Below, one piece after another: positions 21,724 through 31,296 of a stretch of 64,000 nucleotides of DNA. Below the pieces are notes generated by a model. The model ran no database searches. It worked only from the letters and a program-made list of their open reading frames with translations, and was not told the origin of the DNA. Made by a program: the position numbers and the translations under genes. Origin of the DNA: an uncultured Pelagibacteraceae bacterium (GTDB taxonomy: Bacteria; Pseudomonadota; Alphaproteobacteria; Pelagibacterales; Pelagibacteraceae); the NCBI GenBank assembly GCA_902528645.1, contig CABZTG010000001.1, positions 1-64,000 on the forward strand, written 5' to 3'. The number at the start of each line of letters is the position of its first letter. Within the stretch, counting starts at the first letter, position 1.

Positions 21724-22753
21724 TTTACCCTTAGACAAGTTTATCAATATCTCTCTGTATAATAAAAAGTCTGGGTACTACATAAAAAAAAATCCATTCG
21801 GCAAAAAAGGAGATTTTATTACAGCTCCTAATGTATCAAGATTATTTTCTGAAATGATTGCTATTTGGGTTGTAAGTTTTTGGAAAAGTATAGGGTCACC
21901 AAAAGAATTTAACGTAATCGAACTTGGAGCAGGAAATGCTGCAATGATGAAAATTCTTATAGAAAGTTTTAAAAAGTTCCCATCGTTTTTCAAATCCTGC
22001 AGATTGGTAATTTATGAAATAAGTCCTACTTTAAAGAAAATACAAAAAAAAGAATTATTAAATTCAGATGTAAATTGGGTAAATGATTTAAAAAAAATTA
22101 AAAAAATTAAAAAAATTCCTAGTATATTTATTGCAAATGAGTTTTTTGATGCAATTGCAATTAAACAATTTCAAAAAAAAGGAAATTTATGGTTTGAAAA
22201 GTTTGTTAGTTTAAACAAAAAAACAACCTCTTTCTTGGAAAAAAAAATTAATATGAAAAATTATGAAAAAAAGATTGATTTTAAAATATCTAAAAATCAG
22301 AATTTTATAGAATATTCAGAGCTTGGTATTAATTACCTGAAACAAATTTCAAAAATTATCAAAGCAAGATCTGGGGGAATTTTGATCATAGATTATGGGT
22401 ATAATGAAGATAAAATGAAAAATACTTTACAAGCATTATATAAACACGAATATTCGGATGTTTTAGCTAAAATTGGGAACTCAGATATCACACATAATAT
22501 AAATTTCCGATTATTTGAAAAAATAATAAAAAAACTAGGTGGATTAAAGCATAGTTTAACAACACAAAAAGAATTTCTTACAAAAATGGGTATCTACGAA
22601 AGAGCTGAGATGATTGCAAAAAATCAAAACTTTTTAAAAAAAGCAGATATTTATTACAGATTAAAAAGACTAACAGATGATAAACAAATGGGAAAATTGT
22701 TTAAAGTTATGTTAATAAAAAATCAAAAAAACAATTTTAATTTAGGATTTTGA
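21701..22753 (+). CDS. MidA/NDUFAF7-type SAM-dependent methyltransferase
   Basis: A 350-residue protein of the MidA family; the mitochondrial member NDUFAF7 methylates an arginine of complex I. The opening (LDKFINISLYNKKSGYY), the SAM-binding IELGAGNAAMM near residue 75 and the IANEFFDAIAIKQF motif are conserved features. Methylation of the bacterial NuoD homologue is plausible but inferred. At 22091-22117 three perfect 9-bp repeats encode a KKI-repeat between domains. It overlaps lgt by 23 bp. Confidence 0.87.
   Translation: MKTDKIVNLPLDKFINISLYNKKSGYYIKKNPFGKKGDFITAPNVSRLFSEMIAIWVVSFWKSIGSPKEFNVIELGAGNAAMMKILIESFKKFPSFFKSCRLVIYEISPTLKKIQKKELLNSDVNWVNDLKKIKKIKKIPSIFIANEFFDAIAIKQFQKKGNLWFEKFVSLNKKTTSFLEKKINMKNYEKKIDFKISKNQNFIEYSELGINYLKQISKIIKARSGGILIIDYGYNEDKMKNTLQALYKHEYSDVLAKIGNSDITHNINFRLFEKIIKKLGGLKHSLTTQKEFLTKMGIYERAEMIAKNQNFLKKADIYYRLKRLTDDKQMGKLFKVMLIKNQKNNFNLGF
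22091..22117 (+). repeat. In-frame 9-bp tandem repeat in the midA-type gene
   Basis: Three perfect copies of AAAAAAATT in a row, each encoding Lys-Lys-Ile. Because the unit is 9 bp, gain or loss of copies keeps the reading frame. It lies in a linker between conserved methyltransferase motifs. Confidence 0.85.
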
Positions 22754-22754
22754 T

Positions 22755-23513
22755 CTGATCACCTCTCGAAAATTATTAAAAAAAAAAAATATAAGTCATG
22801 GTTTTTTTAATAAAAATGGAGGTACATCAAAAGGGATATATAAAAGTCTAAATTGTGGTCCCGGTTCTCATGACAACAAAAATAATATTTTAAAAAATTT
22901 AAAGATTGTCAAAGATAAAATAGGGAAAAAAGCAAAAAATATTTATTTAGTACATCAAGTACATAGCAATAAGTTGGTTTTTCTAAATGAAAACTCTAAA
23001 TTAAAAAAAAAAATTAAAGCTGACGCAATTATAACTAATCAAAAAAAACTGCCAATAGCTGTATTGACCGCTGATTGCGTACCAGTGTTATTATATGACT
23101 ATGAAAAAAAAATTATCGCGGCTATCCATGCTGGTTGGAAAGGTGCGTATAGAGGGATAGTCAGAAATGTTATTAATTTTATGCATAAAAAAGGGTGTAA
23201 TCCAAAAAATATAATTGGAGCAATTGGTCCGTCAATTACTCAAAAAAACTACGAGGTAAAAGCTGACTTTAAAAAGAAATTTATTAAAAAACACAAAAAA
23301 AACAAAATTTTCTTTAAAAATAAAAACGAATTAATTTATTTTGATTTACCAAATTATGTCAAATCTCAACTTAAATCACAAAAAATCGATAAAATTGATA
23401 TGATTAAAATTGATACATTCGATAAAAAAAATAATTTTTTTAGTGCAAGAAGATCATTAAAATTAAATCTAAATGATTATGGTAGAAATATTTCAATAAT
23501 TATGATTAATTAA
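22755..23513 (+). CDS. pgeF: Polyphenol oxidase/laccase-domain protein (PgeF/YfiH family)
   Basis: A purine-nucleoside or muropeptide-editing enzyme of the multicopper-like YfiH family. Conserved segments are [42 protein letters not shown] and HAGWKG, supplying the His/Cys/His metal site. The conserved N-terminus is encoded upstream of 22974, the first ATG/GTG/TTG, and is open back to an in-frame stop at 22743. I therefore place the start at CTG 22755, one base after the midA-type stop, giving about 252 residues, the normal length; an ATA or other non-standard codon is possible. It is 7 bp before prs. Confidence 0.82.
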   Translation: MITSRKLLKKKNISHGFFNKNGGTSKGIYKSLNCGPGSHDNKNNILKNLKIVKDKIGKKAKNIYLVHQVHSNKLVFLNENSKLKKKIKADAIITNQKKLPIAVLTADCVPVLLYDYEKKIIAAIHAGWKGAYRGIVRNVINFMHKKGCNPKNIIGAIGPSITQKNYEVKADFKKKFIKKHKKNKIFFKNKNELIYFDLPNYVKSQLKSQKIDKIDMIKIDTFDKKNNFFSARRSLKLNLNDYGRNISIIMIN

Positions 23514-23520
23514 ACTTTTC

Positions 23521-24453
23521 ATGAAATTATTAACTGGAAATAGTAATAAAATCCTAAGTAAAAATATTGCTAAATATTTAAAATCTAAACTTGTCAATTC
23601 TAGTATAAGAAAATTTGCAGATGGTGAAATTTACATTGAAATAAATGAAAATATAAGAGGGAATAGCATTTTTATAATTCAATCTATTTCTTCACCAGCT
23701 AATGACAATTTAATGGAATTATTATTATGTATTGATGCTTTAAAAAGATCATCAGCAAAAAATATAACTGCCGTAATTCCTTATTTTGGTTATGCGAGGC
23801 AAGATAGAAAAGTTGTACCAAGAACATCTATATCAGCAAAGCTTGTTTCAAATTTAATAACTCAAGCAGGTGCAGACAGAGTTGTGACAGTAGATCTCCA
23901 CGCTGGTCAAATTCAAGGTTTTTTTGATATTCCTGTTGATAACCTTTTTGCAACTCCAATCTTTGCACGACACATTAAAAAAAAAATTAAAAGTAAAAAT
24001 ATAATCTGTGTTGCCCCAGATGTTGGTGGTACAGAAAGAGCGAGAGCACTTGGTAAAATTTTAAACATTGGTTTAGCTATTGTAGATAAGAGAAGACCAA
24101 AGCCTGGACAATCACAAGTAATGAATATTATTGGAGATGTAAAAGGTAAAACATGTATCTTGGTTGATGATATAATTGACTCTGGTGGTACTATCGTCAA
24201 TGCCGCTAAGGCATTAAAACAAAGAGGTGCAAAAGAGGTTTATGTTTATATTACTCATGGAGTATTAAGTGGGGACGCGGTTAAAAAAATTAAAAATTCG
24301 GTTATTAAAAATTTAGTTATTACAGACACGATAGATAACAGCGAAAAAACTAAAAATGTTAAAAACATAGAAGTTTTACCTATTTCCGCCCTTATGGGAG
24401 AAGCTATAAAAAGAATTTCTAATTCAACATCAGTTTCAGATTTATTCAAATAA
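23521..24453 (+). CDS. prs: Ribose-phosphate pyrophosphokinase
   Basis: Makes PRPP from ribose-5-phosphate and ATP for purine, pyrimidine, histidine and tryptophan synthesis. It has 310 residues, full length. Signatures are [40 protein letters not shown] and the PRPP-binding loop [12 protein letters not shown]. It starts with ATG at 23521, 7 bp after pgeF, and is followed by a 43-bp gap before rplY. Confidence 0.97.
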   Translation: MKLLTGNSNKILSKNIAKYLKSKLVNSSIRKFADGEIYIEINENIRGNSIFIIQSISSPANDNLMELLLCIDALKRSSAKNITAVIPYFGYARQDRKVVPRTSISAKLVSNLITQAGADRVVTVDLHAGQIQGFFDIPVDNLFATPIFARHIKKKIKSKNIICVAPDVGGTERARALGKILNIGLAIVDKRRPKPGQSQVMNIIGDVKGKTCILVDDIIDSGGTIVNAAKALKQRGAKEVYVYITHGVLSGDAVKKIKNSVIKNLVITDTIDNSEKTKNVKNIEVLPISALMGEAIKRISNSTSVSDLFK

Positions 24454-24496
24454 TTACCTTGATTATTTATGAACATGGGTTAAAAACCTCTGTTTT

Positions 24497-25225
24497 ATGA
24501 ATTCTTTAGAAGCAAAGATCAGGGATAACAAAACTAAAGGTCAACTTAATGCTATCAGGAATGATGGCAGTGTTCCAGGGATTATCTATGGAGGTAAAGA
24601 CCAAAATCAAAAAGTTTCTATATCTAAGAAATTATTAAAAACCTTGATTGAGAAAGAAAACTTTTTATCAAATATCATTACTTTAAATGTAGATGGAAAA
24701 TCTCAAAATGTATTACCTAGAGAAGTAAAATATCACATCATAAGTGATGAACCTACCCATGTAGATTTTCTAAGAGTTCTTCCTGGAGTAAAAATTAAGA
24801 TTGAAGTTCCAGTTAACTTTATTAATCATGAAAAATCTCCAGGCTTAAAAAGAGGTGGAGTACTTAACATTGTAAGAAGAAAAGTTGAATTAAAATGCCC
24901 AAGTGAAAAAATACCAGAAAGTATTACTTTAGATTTAGATGGTATAGATATTGGGTCAAGTTTTAAAATTTCTTCAGTTAAACTAGATGCAGAAGTAACA
25001 CCAACTATTCAAGGAAGAGATTTCGTAATTGCAACCTTGGCAGCACCGACGGTAATGAAAGAGCCAGAAAAACCAGCAGAGGCAGAAGCTGCAGAGGGTG
25101 AAGAAGGTGCTGAAGGAGCGGAAGCAGCTGCAGCTGAGGGAGATAAACCAGCTGCGGAGGGCGATAAAAAAGAGGGTGATGATAAAAAACCTGCAGACAA
25201 AAAAGCTCCAGAAGAAAAAAAATAA
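24497..25225 (+). CDS. rplY: 50S ribosomal protein L25 (CTC form) with long charged tail
   Basis: Binds 5S rRNA in the large subunit. The L25 domain occupies about residues 1-95 (GIIYGGKDQNQKV, VDFLRV) and the TL5/CTC beta domain about 96-185 (VNFINHEKSPGLKRGG, LDLDGIDIGSSFK). The last 55 residues are a low-complexity tail, acidic and alanine-rich first and then Lys/Asp/Pro-rich, GC-rich compared with the rest of the window. Tails like this vary between relatives and look disordered. The ATG at 24497 is followed 32 bp after the stop by pth. Confidence 0.93.
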   Translation: MNSLEAKIRDNKTKGQLNAIRNDGSVPGIIYGGKDQNQKVSISKKLLKTLIEKENFLSNIITLNVDGKSQNVLPREVKYHIISDEPTHVDFLRVLPGVKIKIEVPVNFINHEKSPGLKRGGVLNIVRRKVELKCPSEKIPESITLDLDGIDIGSSFKISSVKLDAEVTPTIQGRDFVIATLAAPTVMKEPEKPAEAEAAEGEEGAEGAEAAAAEGDKPAAEGDKKEGDDKKPADKKAPEEKK

Positions 25226-25257
25226 TCCACTAAATTTGAAATTCTAATTAATAGTTT

Positions 25258-25818
25258 ATGCTTTTATTTGTAGGTTTAGGTAATCCAACTCCAGATAGTG
25301 AAAATAATAGACATAATGTTGGTTTTAAAATTATAGACTCCATCAATAAAAAGTTCGGGCTTACAAAACAAAAACCAAAATTCAAAGGTTTGTTAACAAC
25401 TGGTAATATTGATAGTAAAAAAGTTTATGCCATAAAGCCCTTAACATTTATGAATAACTCTGGAATATGTATTAGAGAACTAATCGAATATTTTAAAATT
25501 GAACCAGAAAATGTAATTGTTTTTCATGATGATCTTGATGTTGAATTTGGAAAAATAAAAGCAAAATTTGGTGGATCAAGTGCTGGTCACAATGGTATAT
25601 CTTCTATTGATAAATTTATTGGAAAAGATTACTCAAGAGTAAGAATTGGTATAGGAAAACCAAAAGGACCTATTGAAGTATCTGATTATGTTTTACAAAA
25701 CTTTGATGATGAAGAAATCATGGGTGTAGAAAAAATATCCAAAAATATAACTGAGTCACTTTCGATACTTGTAGAAAAAAAATTAGATTTATTTTCAAGC
25801 ACAGTTAATAATAAATAA
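25258..25818 (+). CDS. pth: Peptidyl-tRNA hydrolase
   Basis: Releases tRNA from peptidyl-tRNAs that drop off the ribosome. The 186 residues are normal length. Conserved elements are VGLGNPTPDSENNRHNVGF with the catalytic His, KPLTFMNNSG and FHDDLDVEFGKIKAKFGGSSAGHNG. The rplY-pth-ychF order is a common bacterial arrangement. Its stop overlaps the ychF ATG by one base (TAATG). Confidence 0.96.
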   Translation: MLLFVGLGNPTPDSENNRHNVGFKIIDSINKKFGLTKQKPKFKGLLTTGNIDSKKVYAIKPLTFMNNSGICIRELIEYFKIEPENVIVFHDDLDVEFGKIKAKFGGSSAGHNGISSIDKFIGKDYSRVRIGIGKPKGPIEVSDYVLQNFDDEEIMGVEKISKNITESLSILVEKKLDLFSSTVNNK

Positions 25819-26891
25819 TGAGTTTTAAATGTGGGATTGTTGGATTACCTAATGTTGGTAAATCAACGCTTTTCAATGCACTAACTAATTCCAGTAAAGC
25901 ACAGGCTGCTAATTTTCCTTTTTGTACAATTGATCCAAATATTGGAGTTGTAATAGTTCCTGATGAAAGATTAAACAATTTAGCTAAAATTTCAAAATCA
26001 AAAAAAATAATCAATACCACTATCTCTTTTGTTGATATTGCTGGACTGGTAAAAGGTGCATCCAAAGGTGAAGGTTTGGGTAATAAATTTCTTTCTCATA
26101 TTAGAGAAGTCGATGCAATTATTCACATGATCAGGTGCTTTGACTCTAATGATATTCAAAATGTAAACCCCTCTGTTGACCCGGTTAGAGATATCGAAAT
26201 TATAGAAACAGAGATGATGCTTGCGGATCTTGAGTCTATTCAAAAGAGGTTAGAAAAAAATAATAAAAAAAATGTTGATGAGGATCAAATCAAAATTCTT
26301 GAAATAGCTATGGATTGTATAAATAATAATAAAAGTTTTGATGATTTAAAGACTCAATTTAATAAAAAGCAACTTAATCAATCTGGGTTATTATCACTCA
26401 AACCTAAAATTTTTGTTTGTAACGTTGATGAAAAAAGCGTTCAAAGTGGAAATAATTACACTCAATCATTTGCTGATAAATATGGGAACAACAATACTTT
26501 AATCGTTTCTGCAGACATAGAGAATCAAATCAATGAATTGGATAGTAATGAGAAAAAAAATTATATGGAAATGATTGGATTAAAGGAAACAGGATTGAAT
26601 AAATTAATTAAAAAAGGTTACGAAATTCTTGACCTAGATACATACTTTACATCCGGGCCAGAAGAAACTAGAGCATGGACAATTGAAAAAAATTGTACTG
26701 CCCCAAAAGCTGCAGGTGAAATTCATACTGATTTTGAAAAAGGGTTTATTCGAGCTGAAACTATTTCTTACGATGATTTTATATCCAATGATGGTTGGGT
26801 AAATTCAAAAAATAACGGAAAAATGAGATTAGAAGGGAAAGATTATATAGTTAAAGATGGAGACGTTCTAAACTTCCGTTTCAATACGTGA
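25818..26891 (+). CDS. ychF: Ribosome-associated ATPase YchF/OLA1
   Basis: A GTPase-superfamily protein that prefers ATP and binds ribosomes. The G1 loop is GLPNVGKST at about residues 8-16, with the G3 DIAGLVKGASKG and a helical insert, then a C-terminal TGS domain (FTSGPEETRAWTIEKNCTAPKAAG). Its 357 residues are close to the usual 363. The last 24 bp overlap the 3' end of convergent petC, so the two transcripts are complementary there. Confidence 0.96.
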   Translation: MSFKCGIVGLPNVGKSTLFNALTNSSKAQAANFPFCTIDPNIGVVIVPDERLNNLAKISKSKKIINTTISFVDIAGLVKGASKGEGLGNKFLSHIREVDAIIHMIRCFDSNDIQNVNPSVDPVRDIEIIETEMMLADLESIQKRLEKNNKKNVDEDQIKILEIAMDCINNNKSFDDLKTQFNKKQLNQSGLLSLKPKIFVCNVDEKSVQSGNNYTQSFADKYGNNNTLIVSADIENQINELDSNEKKNYMEMIGLKETGLNKLIKKGYEILDLDTYFTSGPEETRAWTIEKNCTAPKAAGEIHTDFEKGFIRAETISYDDFISNDGWVNSKNNGKMRLEGKDYIVKDGDVLNFRFNT

Positions 26892-27647
26892 CCATATTCT
26901 TTTCATACTAAAATAAACTAGGATTGTTAAAATAATTAAATACAGGATAGCTTTAAAACCCATTTGATGTCTTGACTCTAAGTGAGGTTCAGCAGACCAC
27001 ATCAAGAATGTTGTTACATCTTTTGACATTTGCTCAACAGAAGCTGTTGTACCATCTGAGTATTCTACTAATCCATCTGATAACTGATTAGCCATTTTAA
27101 TTTTATTCCCATACATGTATTTATTATAATAAACACCATCATCTAAAGTAACTCCAGCTGGTGGGTCTTCGTATCCTTGAAGCAATGAGTAAATATAATC
27201 TACCCCACCTCCTCTCGCTTTAACTAATACAGACATATCTGGTGGATAAGCACCTCCATTTGCTGCTTGAGCAGCTTGAACATTATCATAGGGCATTACA
27301 AACTTATCTGATAATCTGCCTGGACGAGTAAACATATCACCATCTGAATTAGGTCCATCCTTGACTTCAAAAGATGCAGCAATAGCTTTTGCTTGCTCTA
27401 TAGAAAATTCTGGTCCCCCTTTTTCAGCTAAGTTTCTATAACTTAAATATTTCATTGAATGACAAGAAGAGCACACCTCTGTGTAGACTTGATAACCTCT
27501 TTGAAGTGCAGCTCGATCAAACTTTCCAAAGAGTCCTTTAAAGCTCCAATCAGTTTTTAAATATTCAACTTTTTCTGCAGCTTGAATGCTCAATGAAAGT
27601 CCTGAAAATAAGATAATAAATGAAAATATTTTAAAAAAATTTTTCAC
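26868..27647 (-). CDS. petC: Cytochrome c1 of the bc1 complex
   Basis: Heme-c subunit of ubiquinol-cytochrome c reductase, passing electrons to soluble cytochrome c. An N-terminal signal peptide (about 1-23, cleavage after AA), the heme-attachment motif CSSCH near residue 57 and a C-terminal membrane anchor (ILYLIILTILVYFSM) are visible. It is encoded as a separate protein rather than fused to cytochrome b. It starts directly after petB (no gap) and its end overlaps ychF on the other strand. Confidence 0.95.
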   Translation of the reverse strand: MKNFFKIFSFIILFSGLSLSIQAAEKVEYLKTDWSFKGLFGKFDRAALQRGYQVYTEVCSSCHSMKYLSYRNLAEKGGPEFSIEQAKAIAASFEVKDGPNSDGDMFTRPGRLSDKFVMPYDNVQAAQAANGGAYPPDMSVLVKARGGGVDYIYSLLQGYEDPPAGVTLDDGVYYNKYMYGNKIKMANQLSDGLVEYSDGTTASVEQMSKDVTTFLMWSAEPHLESRHQMGFKAILYLIILTILVYFSMKRIWSRIETEV

Positions 27648-28910
27648 TTATTTATTTAGACTTTCCTTGTTCTTTGCTGTGGCTAAATTAGGTGAACCAC
27701 CTAATATTGGCTCGGTAATACTTAATGGAATTGGAAGAGTTTTTTCTTTCCAACCTAAAACTGGAAGTATCACTAAAAAGTGTAAGAAATAGTATGCTGT
27801 AGCTACTCTAGCAACTAACAGATATAATCCCTCTGCCGGCATTGCACCTACGTATCCCAAGATCAAAACATCAGCGACAAGGATCCAATAAAACTGTCTA
27901 TATAAAGGTCTAAATACTGCTGATCTAATTTTTGAAGTATCAAGCCATGGAAGAGCTGCTAAAATTAAAATAGCGGATAACATTGCAACTACTCCTAAAA
28001 GTTTATCTGGGACCGATCTTAAAATTGCATAGAATGGTAATAAATACCACTCTGGAACAATATGTGCCGGAGTAACTAATGGATTAGCTTCAATATAATT
28101 GTCTGCATGACCTAAAATATTTGGCGTATAAAAAACAAAAAATGCAAAAACAATCATAAACATTAGTAAAGCAAAACCATCTTTAATTACAATGTATGGA
28201 TGGAATGGTACTGTATCTTTTGAAGGTTTTTTAATGTCAATTCCAACTGGATTATTATTTCCAGGAACATGAAGTGCCCATATGTGAAGAACAACTAAAC
28301 CTAAAATTAAAAAAGGTATTAAATAGTGAAGTGTAAAAAATCTTGTTAAAGTAGGATTATCAACTGAATAACCTCCCCATAACCAAGTAACAATACCCTC
28401 GCCTACTAAAGGAATTGCACTAAATAGATTTGTAATTACAGTTGCACCCCAGAAACTCATTTGGCCCCATGGAAGTACATAACCCAAAAATGCAGCTGCC
28501 ATCATTAATAAATAAATGATGATACCAATTATCCAAATTATTTCCCTAGGAGCTTTGTAAGAACCATAAAATAATGATCTAAATATATGAATATAAACAG
28601 CCAAAAAAAACATTGAAGCACCATTTGCATGAATGTATCTAATTAACCAACCATAATTAACATCTCTCATAATATGCTCGACACTATCAAAAGCCATATC
28701 AGCATGAGCAATATAATGCATTGCAAGAACTAAACCTGTTACAATTTGAGTGATCAAACAAAAAGTTAATATTCCACCAAACGTCCACCAATAATTTAAA
28801 TTTTTTGGTGTTGGATAATCAGTTAAGTGATTTGCAAGAGTTAATAATGGTAAACGATCGTTAAACCATTTTCCAAATTTTGATTTCGGTGTGTATTCGT
28901 GATCACTCAT
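27648..28910 (-). CDS. petB: Cytochrome b of the bc1 complex
   Basis: The membrane-embedded di-heme subunit of complex III, with both quinol sites. It has 420 residues with eight hydrophobic helices; the Qo-site [16 protein letters not shown] motif and the heme-ligand histidines in helices B and D ([43 protein letters not shown]) are visible. It lies between the Rieske gene (5-bp gap) and petC (adjacent), the standard operon order. Confidence 0.97.
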   Translation of the reverse strand: MSDHEYTPKSKFGKWFNDRLPLLTLANHLTDYPTPKNLNYWWTFGGILTFCLITQIVTGLVLAMHYIAHADMAFDSVEHIMRDVNYGWLIRYIHANGASMFFLAVYIHIFRSLFYGSYKAPREIIWIIGIIIYLLMMAAAFLGYVLPWGQMSFWGATVITNLFSAIPLVGEGIVTWLWGGYSVDNPTLTRFFTLHYLIPFLILGLVVLHIWALHVPGNNNPVGIDIKKPSKDTVPFHPYIVIKDGFALLMFMIVFAFFVFYTPNILGHADNYIEANPLVTPAHIVPEWYLLPFYAILRSVPDKLLGVVAMLSAILILAALPWLDTSKIRSAVFRPLYRQFYWILVADVLILGYVGAMPAEGLYLLVARVATAYYFLHFLVILPVLGWKEKTLPIPLSITEPILGGSPNLATAKNKESLNK

Positions 28911-28915
28911 AATAA

Positions 28916-29425
28916 TTATCCAATTTTAATTGTATTAGCATTAACAAATTCGTATTTAGGGATCTCCATATTAGTCGGAGCTGGTCCCTTTCTAATTCTT
29001 CCAGAGATATCATAGTGTGAACCATGACAAGGACAAAACCATCCATTGTATTCGCCTTTTTGATCTAAAGGAACACAGCCTAAGTGAGTGCACACTCCAA
29101 GCATGACTAACCACTCGGGGTTCGCTGCACGATCCTCATCTTTTTCTGGATGTTTTAAATCTTCTAACTTTACAGATCTTGCTTCAGCTATCTCATCTTG
29201 TGTTCTTCTACGAATAAAAACTGGTTTACCTCTCCATAAAACTGTAATTGTTTTACCTGGATTTACCGCACTTACATCAACCTCAGTGCTCGCCAAAGCT
29301 TTGACTGATGCATCTGGGTTCATCTGATCAATCATTGGCCATATCGTTGCACCAACACCAACCGCACCAACTGCATAAGTTGCTGTGAATAAGAAATCTC
29401 GTCTATTAGTTTTTTTTTCTGACAT
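28916..29425 (-). CDS. petA: Rieske iron-sulfur subunit of the bc1 complex
   Basis: Carries electrons from quinol to cytochrome c1. The [2Fe-2S] ligands lie in CTHLGC and CPCHGSHYD. The N-terminus has a twin-arginine type motif ([20 protein letters not shown]) acting as export signal and anchor. I use the ATG at 29425; an immediately upstream TTG would add one residue. It is the first gene of petABC; an 87-bp region divergent from trmL must contain the promoter. Confidence 0.96.
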   Translation of the reverse strand: MSEKKTNRRDFLFTATYAVGAVGVGATIWPMIDQMNPDASVKALASTEVDVSAVNPGKTITVLWRGKPVFIRRRTQDEIAEARSVKLEDLKHPEKDEDRAANPEWLVMLGVCTHLGCVPLDQKGEYNGWFCPCHGSHYDISGRIRKGPAPTNMEIPKYEFVNANTIKIG

Positions 29426-29515
29426 CAATAATAGTTAAATATACTCAATATTGCTTTTTTCTACTTAAATATATGATTTCATATAATATAAAATGATAAA
29501 TTTACTACTGAAAGA

Positions 29516-29989
29516 ATGACACAGAATTTGATAAATCATGGCCCTAAAATTGCTTTATTTGAACCAGACATACCTCAAAATACAGCAGCAATAATCAGAA
29601 CCTGTGCGTGCCTAGGTGCAAAACTTGAAATAATAGAGCCTTGCGGGTTTATGCTGAGTGACAGAAGATTTAAGCGAGTCGTTATGGATTATATGAATGA
29701 AAAAGACATAAAATTCCATCAAAGCTCAGATGATTTTTTTAAATCGAAAAAAGATCAAAGAATAGTTCTAATGACCACAAAAGCGTCTGTTTCTTACACA
29801 AAATTTAAGTTTAATATAAATGACACTATTCTTTTTGGTAGAGAAAGTGCCGGAGTGCCAAATGAGGTTCACAAAAAAATTAAAGATAGACTCAAAATTC
29901 CTATGAAAAACAATAAACGCTCACTTAATATCGCATCTTCTGTTGCAATCATATTGGCAGAAAGTTTAAAACAAACTAAATTAATCTAA
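29516..29989 (+). CDS. trmL: tRNA (cytidine/uridine-34 2'-O)-methyltransferase TrmL
   Basis: A SPOUT-class enzyme that methylates the wobble ribose of leucine tRNAs. It has 157 residues, typical length. Motifs are the N-terminal IALFEPDIPQNTAAIIRTCACLG, the PCGF-LSDRRFKR segment and the knotted SAM site ILFGRESAGVPNEV followed by RSLNIASSVAIILAE. It is followed by hemF after one base. Confidence 0.94.
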   Translation: MTQNLINHGPKIALFEPDIPQNTAAIIRTCACLGAKLEIIEPCGFMLSDRRFKRVVMDYMNEKDIKFHQSSDDFFKSKKDQRIVLMTTKASVSYTKFKFNINDTILFGRESAGVPNEVHKKIKDRLKIPMKNNKRSLNIASSVAIILAESLKQTKLI

Positions 29990-29990
29990 T

Positions 29991-30818
29991 ATGGATTTAG
30001 AAATTAAAAAAGACATCACAAGTAATTGGTTCAAAATGCTACAAGAAGCTATTTGGCATACTATAACCAACCTAGAAAAAAAAGATGCGGATATCAAAAC
30101 CACTGTTTGGAGCAGAAGTAAAAAAAGAGACGAAGGAGGCGGAGAATTTAGAATTTTAGAAAATGGAAGAATATTTGATAAAGTCGGAGTAAATTTTTCT
30201 AGAGTTCATGGAAAATTCCCAAAACAATTTCAAAAAAATATTTTAGGTGCAAAAAAAAATCCCAGTTTTTGGGCTTCTGGTATTTCCGTTGTAATGCATA
30301 TGAAAAATCCCATGATCCCTGCCATGCATTTTAATACAAGATATATCTGCACAACTCAGGACTGGTTTGGTGGTGGTATGGATGTAACCCCATCAATAAA
30401 AGATGATAAGGAAAAAAAAGAATTTCATAAAACCCTAAAAAAAATGTGTGATCAACACAATAAGAAATATTACACAAAATATAAGAAATGGTGTGATGAA
30501 TATTTTTATTTACCTCATAGAAAAGAATCGAGGGGTATTGGTGGAATTTTTTTTGATTATAAAAAAGATAATTTTGAGAAAGATTTTAAATTTGTAAGAG
30601 ATGTGGGGATCACTTTTCAATTTATTTTTGAAAAAATCATTAGAAAAAAAATGAAGAAAAAGTGGAATAAAAAACATAAAGAATTACAATTCATAAAAAG
30701 AGGTCGTTATACAGAATTTAACTTACTCTATGACCGAGGAACAAAATTTGGTTTGCAAACTGGTGGAAACGTTGAAGGTATTTTAATGTCATTACCTCCG
30801 TTAGCAAAATGGAAATAA
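29991..30818 (+). CDS. hemF: Coproporphyrinogen III oxidase, aerobic
   Basis: Uses O2 to decarboxylate coproporphyrinogen III in heme synthesis. It has 275 residues, slightly short of the usual 290-300. Family motifs are GGGEFRIL, GVNFSRVHG, a MHFNTRY segment, WFGGGMDVTP and the C-terminal RYTEFNLLYDRGTKFGL-TGG. Heme made here would feed the bc1 and aa3-type oxidase complexes in this window. It is preceded by trmL and followed after one base by greA. Confidence 0.96.
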   Translation: MDLEIKKDITSNWFKMLQEAIWHTITNLEKKDADIKTTVWSRSKKRDEGGGEFRILENGRIFDKVGVNFSRVHGKFPKQFQKNILGAKKNPSFWASGISVVMHMKNPMIPAMHFNTRYICTTQDWFGGGMDVTPSIKDDKEKKEFHKTLKKMCDQHNKKYYTKYKKWCDEYFYLPHRKESRGIGGIFFDYKKDNFEKDFKFVRDVGITFQFIFEKIIRKKMKKKWNKKHKELQFIKRGRYTEFNLLYDRGTKFGLQTGGNVEGILMSLPPLAKWK

Positions 30819-30819
30819 C

Positions 30820-31296
30820 ATGGACAAAGAACCAATTACTTTAAATGGCCTAAATAAACTTAAAGATGAATTAATCTTTTTAAAAGAAAAAAAAAGACCT
30901 GAGATTGTAGCGGCGATTGCTGAAGCGAGGTCACATGGTGATCTAAAAGAAAACGCAGAGTATCATGCTGCAAAAGAAGAGCAGTCTCATAATGAGGGAA
31001 GGATTACTGAAATTAATGATATCATTGCTAGAGCAAATGTCATTGATGTTACGAAATTAAATAATGATGGAAAAGTTATCTTTGGCTCGACTGTGTTTTT
31101 AGAAAATTTAGATACTGGAGAAAAAATAAATTATAAGATTGTAGGAAAAGATGAAGCTGATCTCAAACAAAAATTAATTTATTTTCAATCGCCTATAGGT
31201 AAAGGTTTAATAGGAAAAAATAAAAATGATTTAGTTGAAATAAAAACTCCTGCCGGGGTTAAAAATTTTGAAATTAAAGACGTAAAATATATCTAA
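30820..31296 (+). CDS. greA: Transcription elongation factor GreA
   Basis: Rescues backtracked RNA polymerase by stimulating cleavage of the transcript. It has 158 residues; the N-terminal coiled coil carries the tip acidic pair within GDLKENAEYHAAKEEQSHNE, and the C-terminal FKBP-like domain holds SPIGKGLIGKNKNDLVEI. The stop overlaps that of convergent cca by 4 bp. Confidence 0.97.
   Translation: MDKEPITLNGLNKLKDELIFLKEKKRPEIVAAIAEARSHGDLKENAEYHAAKEEQSHNEGRITEINDIIARANVIDVTKLNNDGKVIFGSTVFLENLDTGEKINYKIVGKDEADLKQKLIYFQSPIGKGLIGKNKNDLVEIKTPAGVKNFEIKDVKYI

Noticed and set aside
22974..23513. pgeF as a 179-residue protein starting at TTG 22974
   Set aside because: Conserved family residues are encoded in frame upstream, so this start would remove an essential part of the domain.
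24469..24490. Four-codon reading frame (ATG AAC ATG GGT TAA) and small GGTT/AACC hairpin before rplY
   Set aside because: Too short to judge; the hairpin has only four pairs and no conserved leader is recognisable without comparison.
25009..25230. Serine/alanine-rich reading frame opposite the L25 tail
   Set aside because: It is the complement of a low-complexity repeat region; no start signal or independent support.
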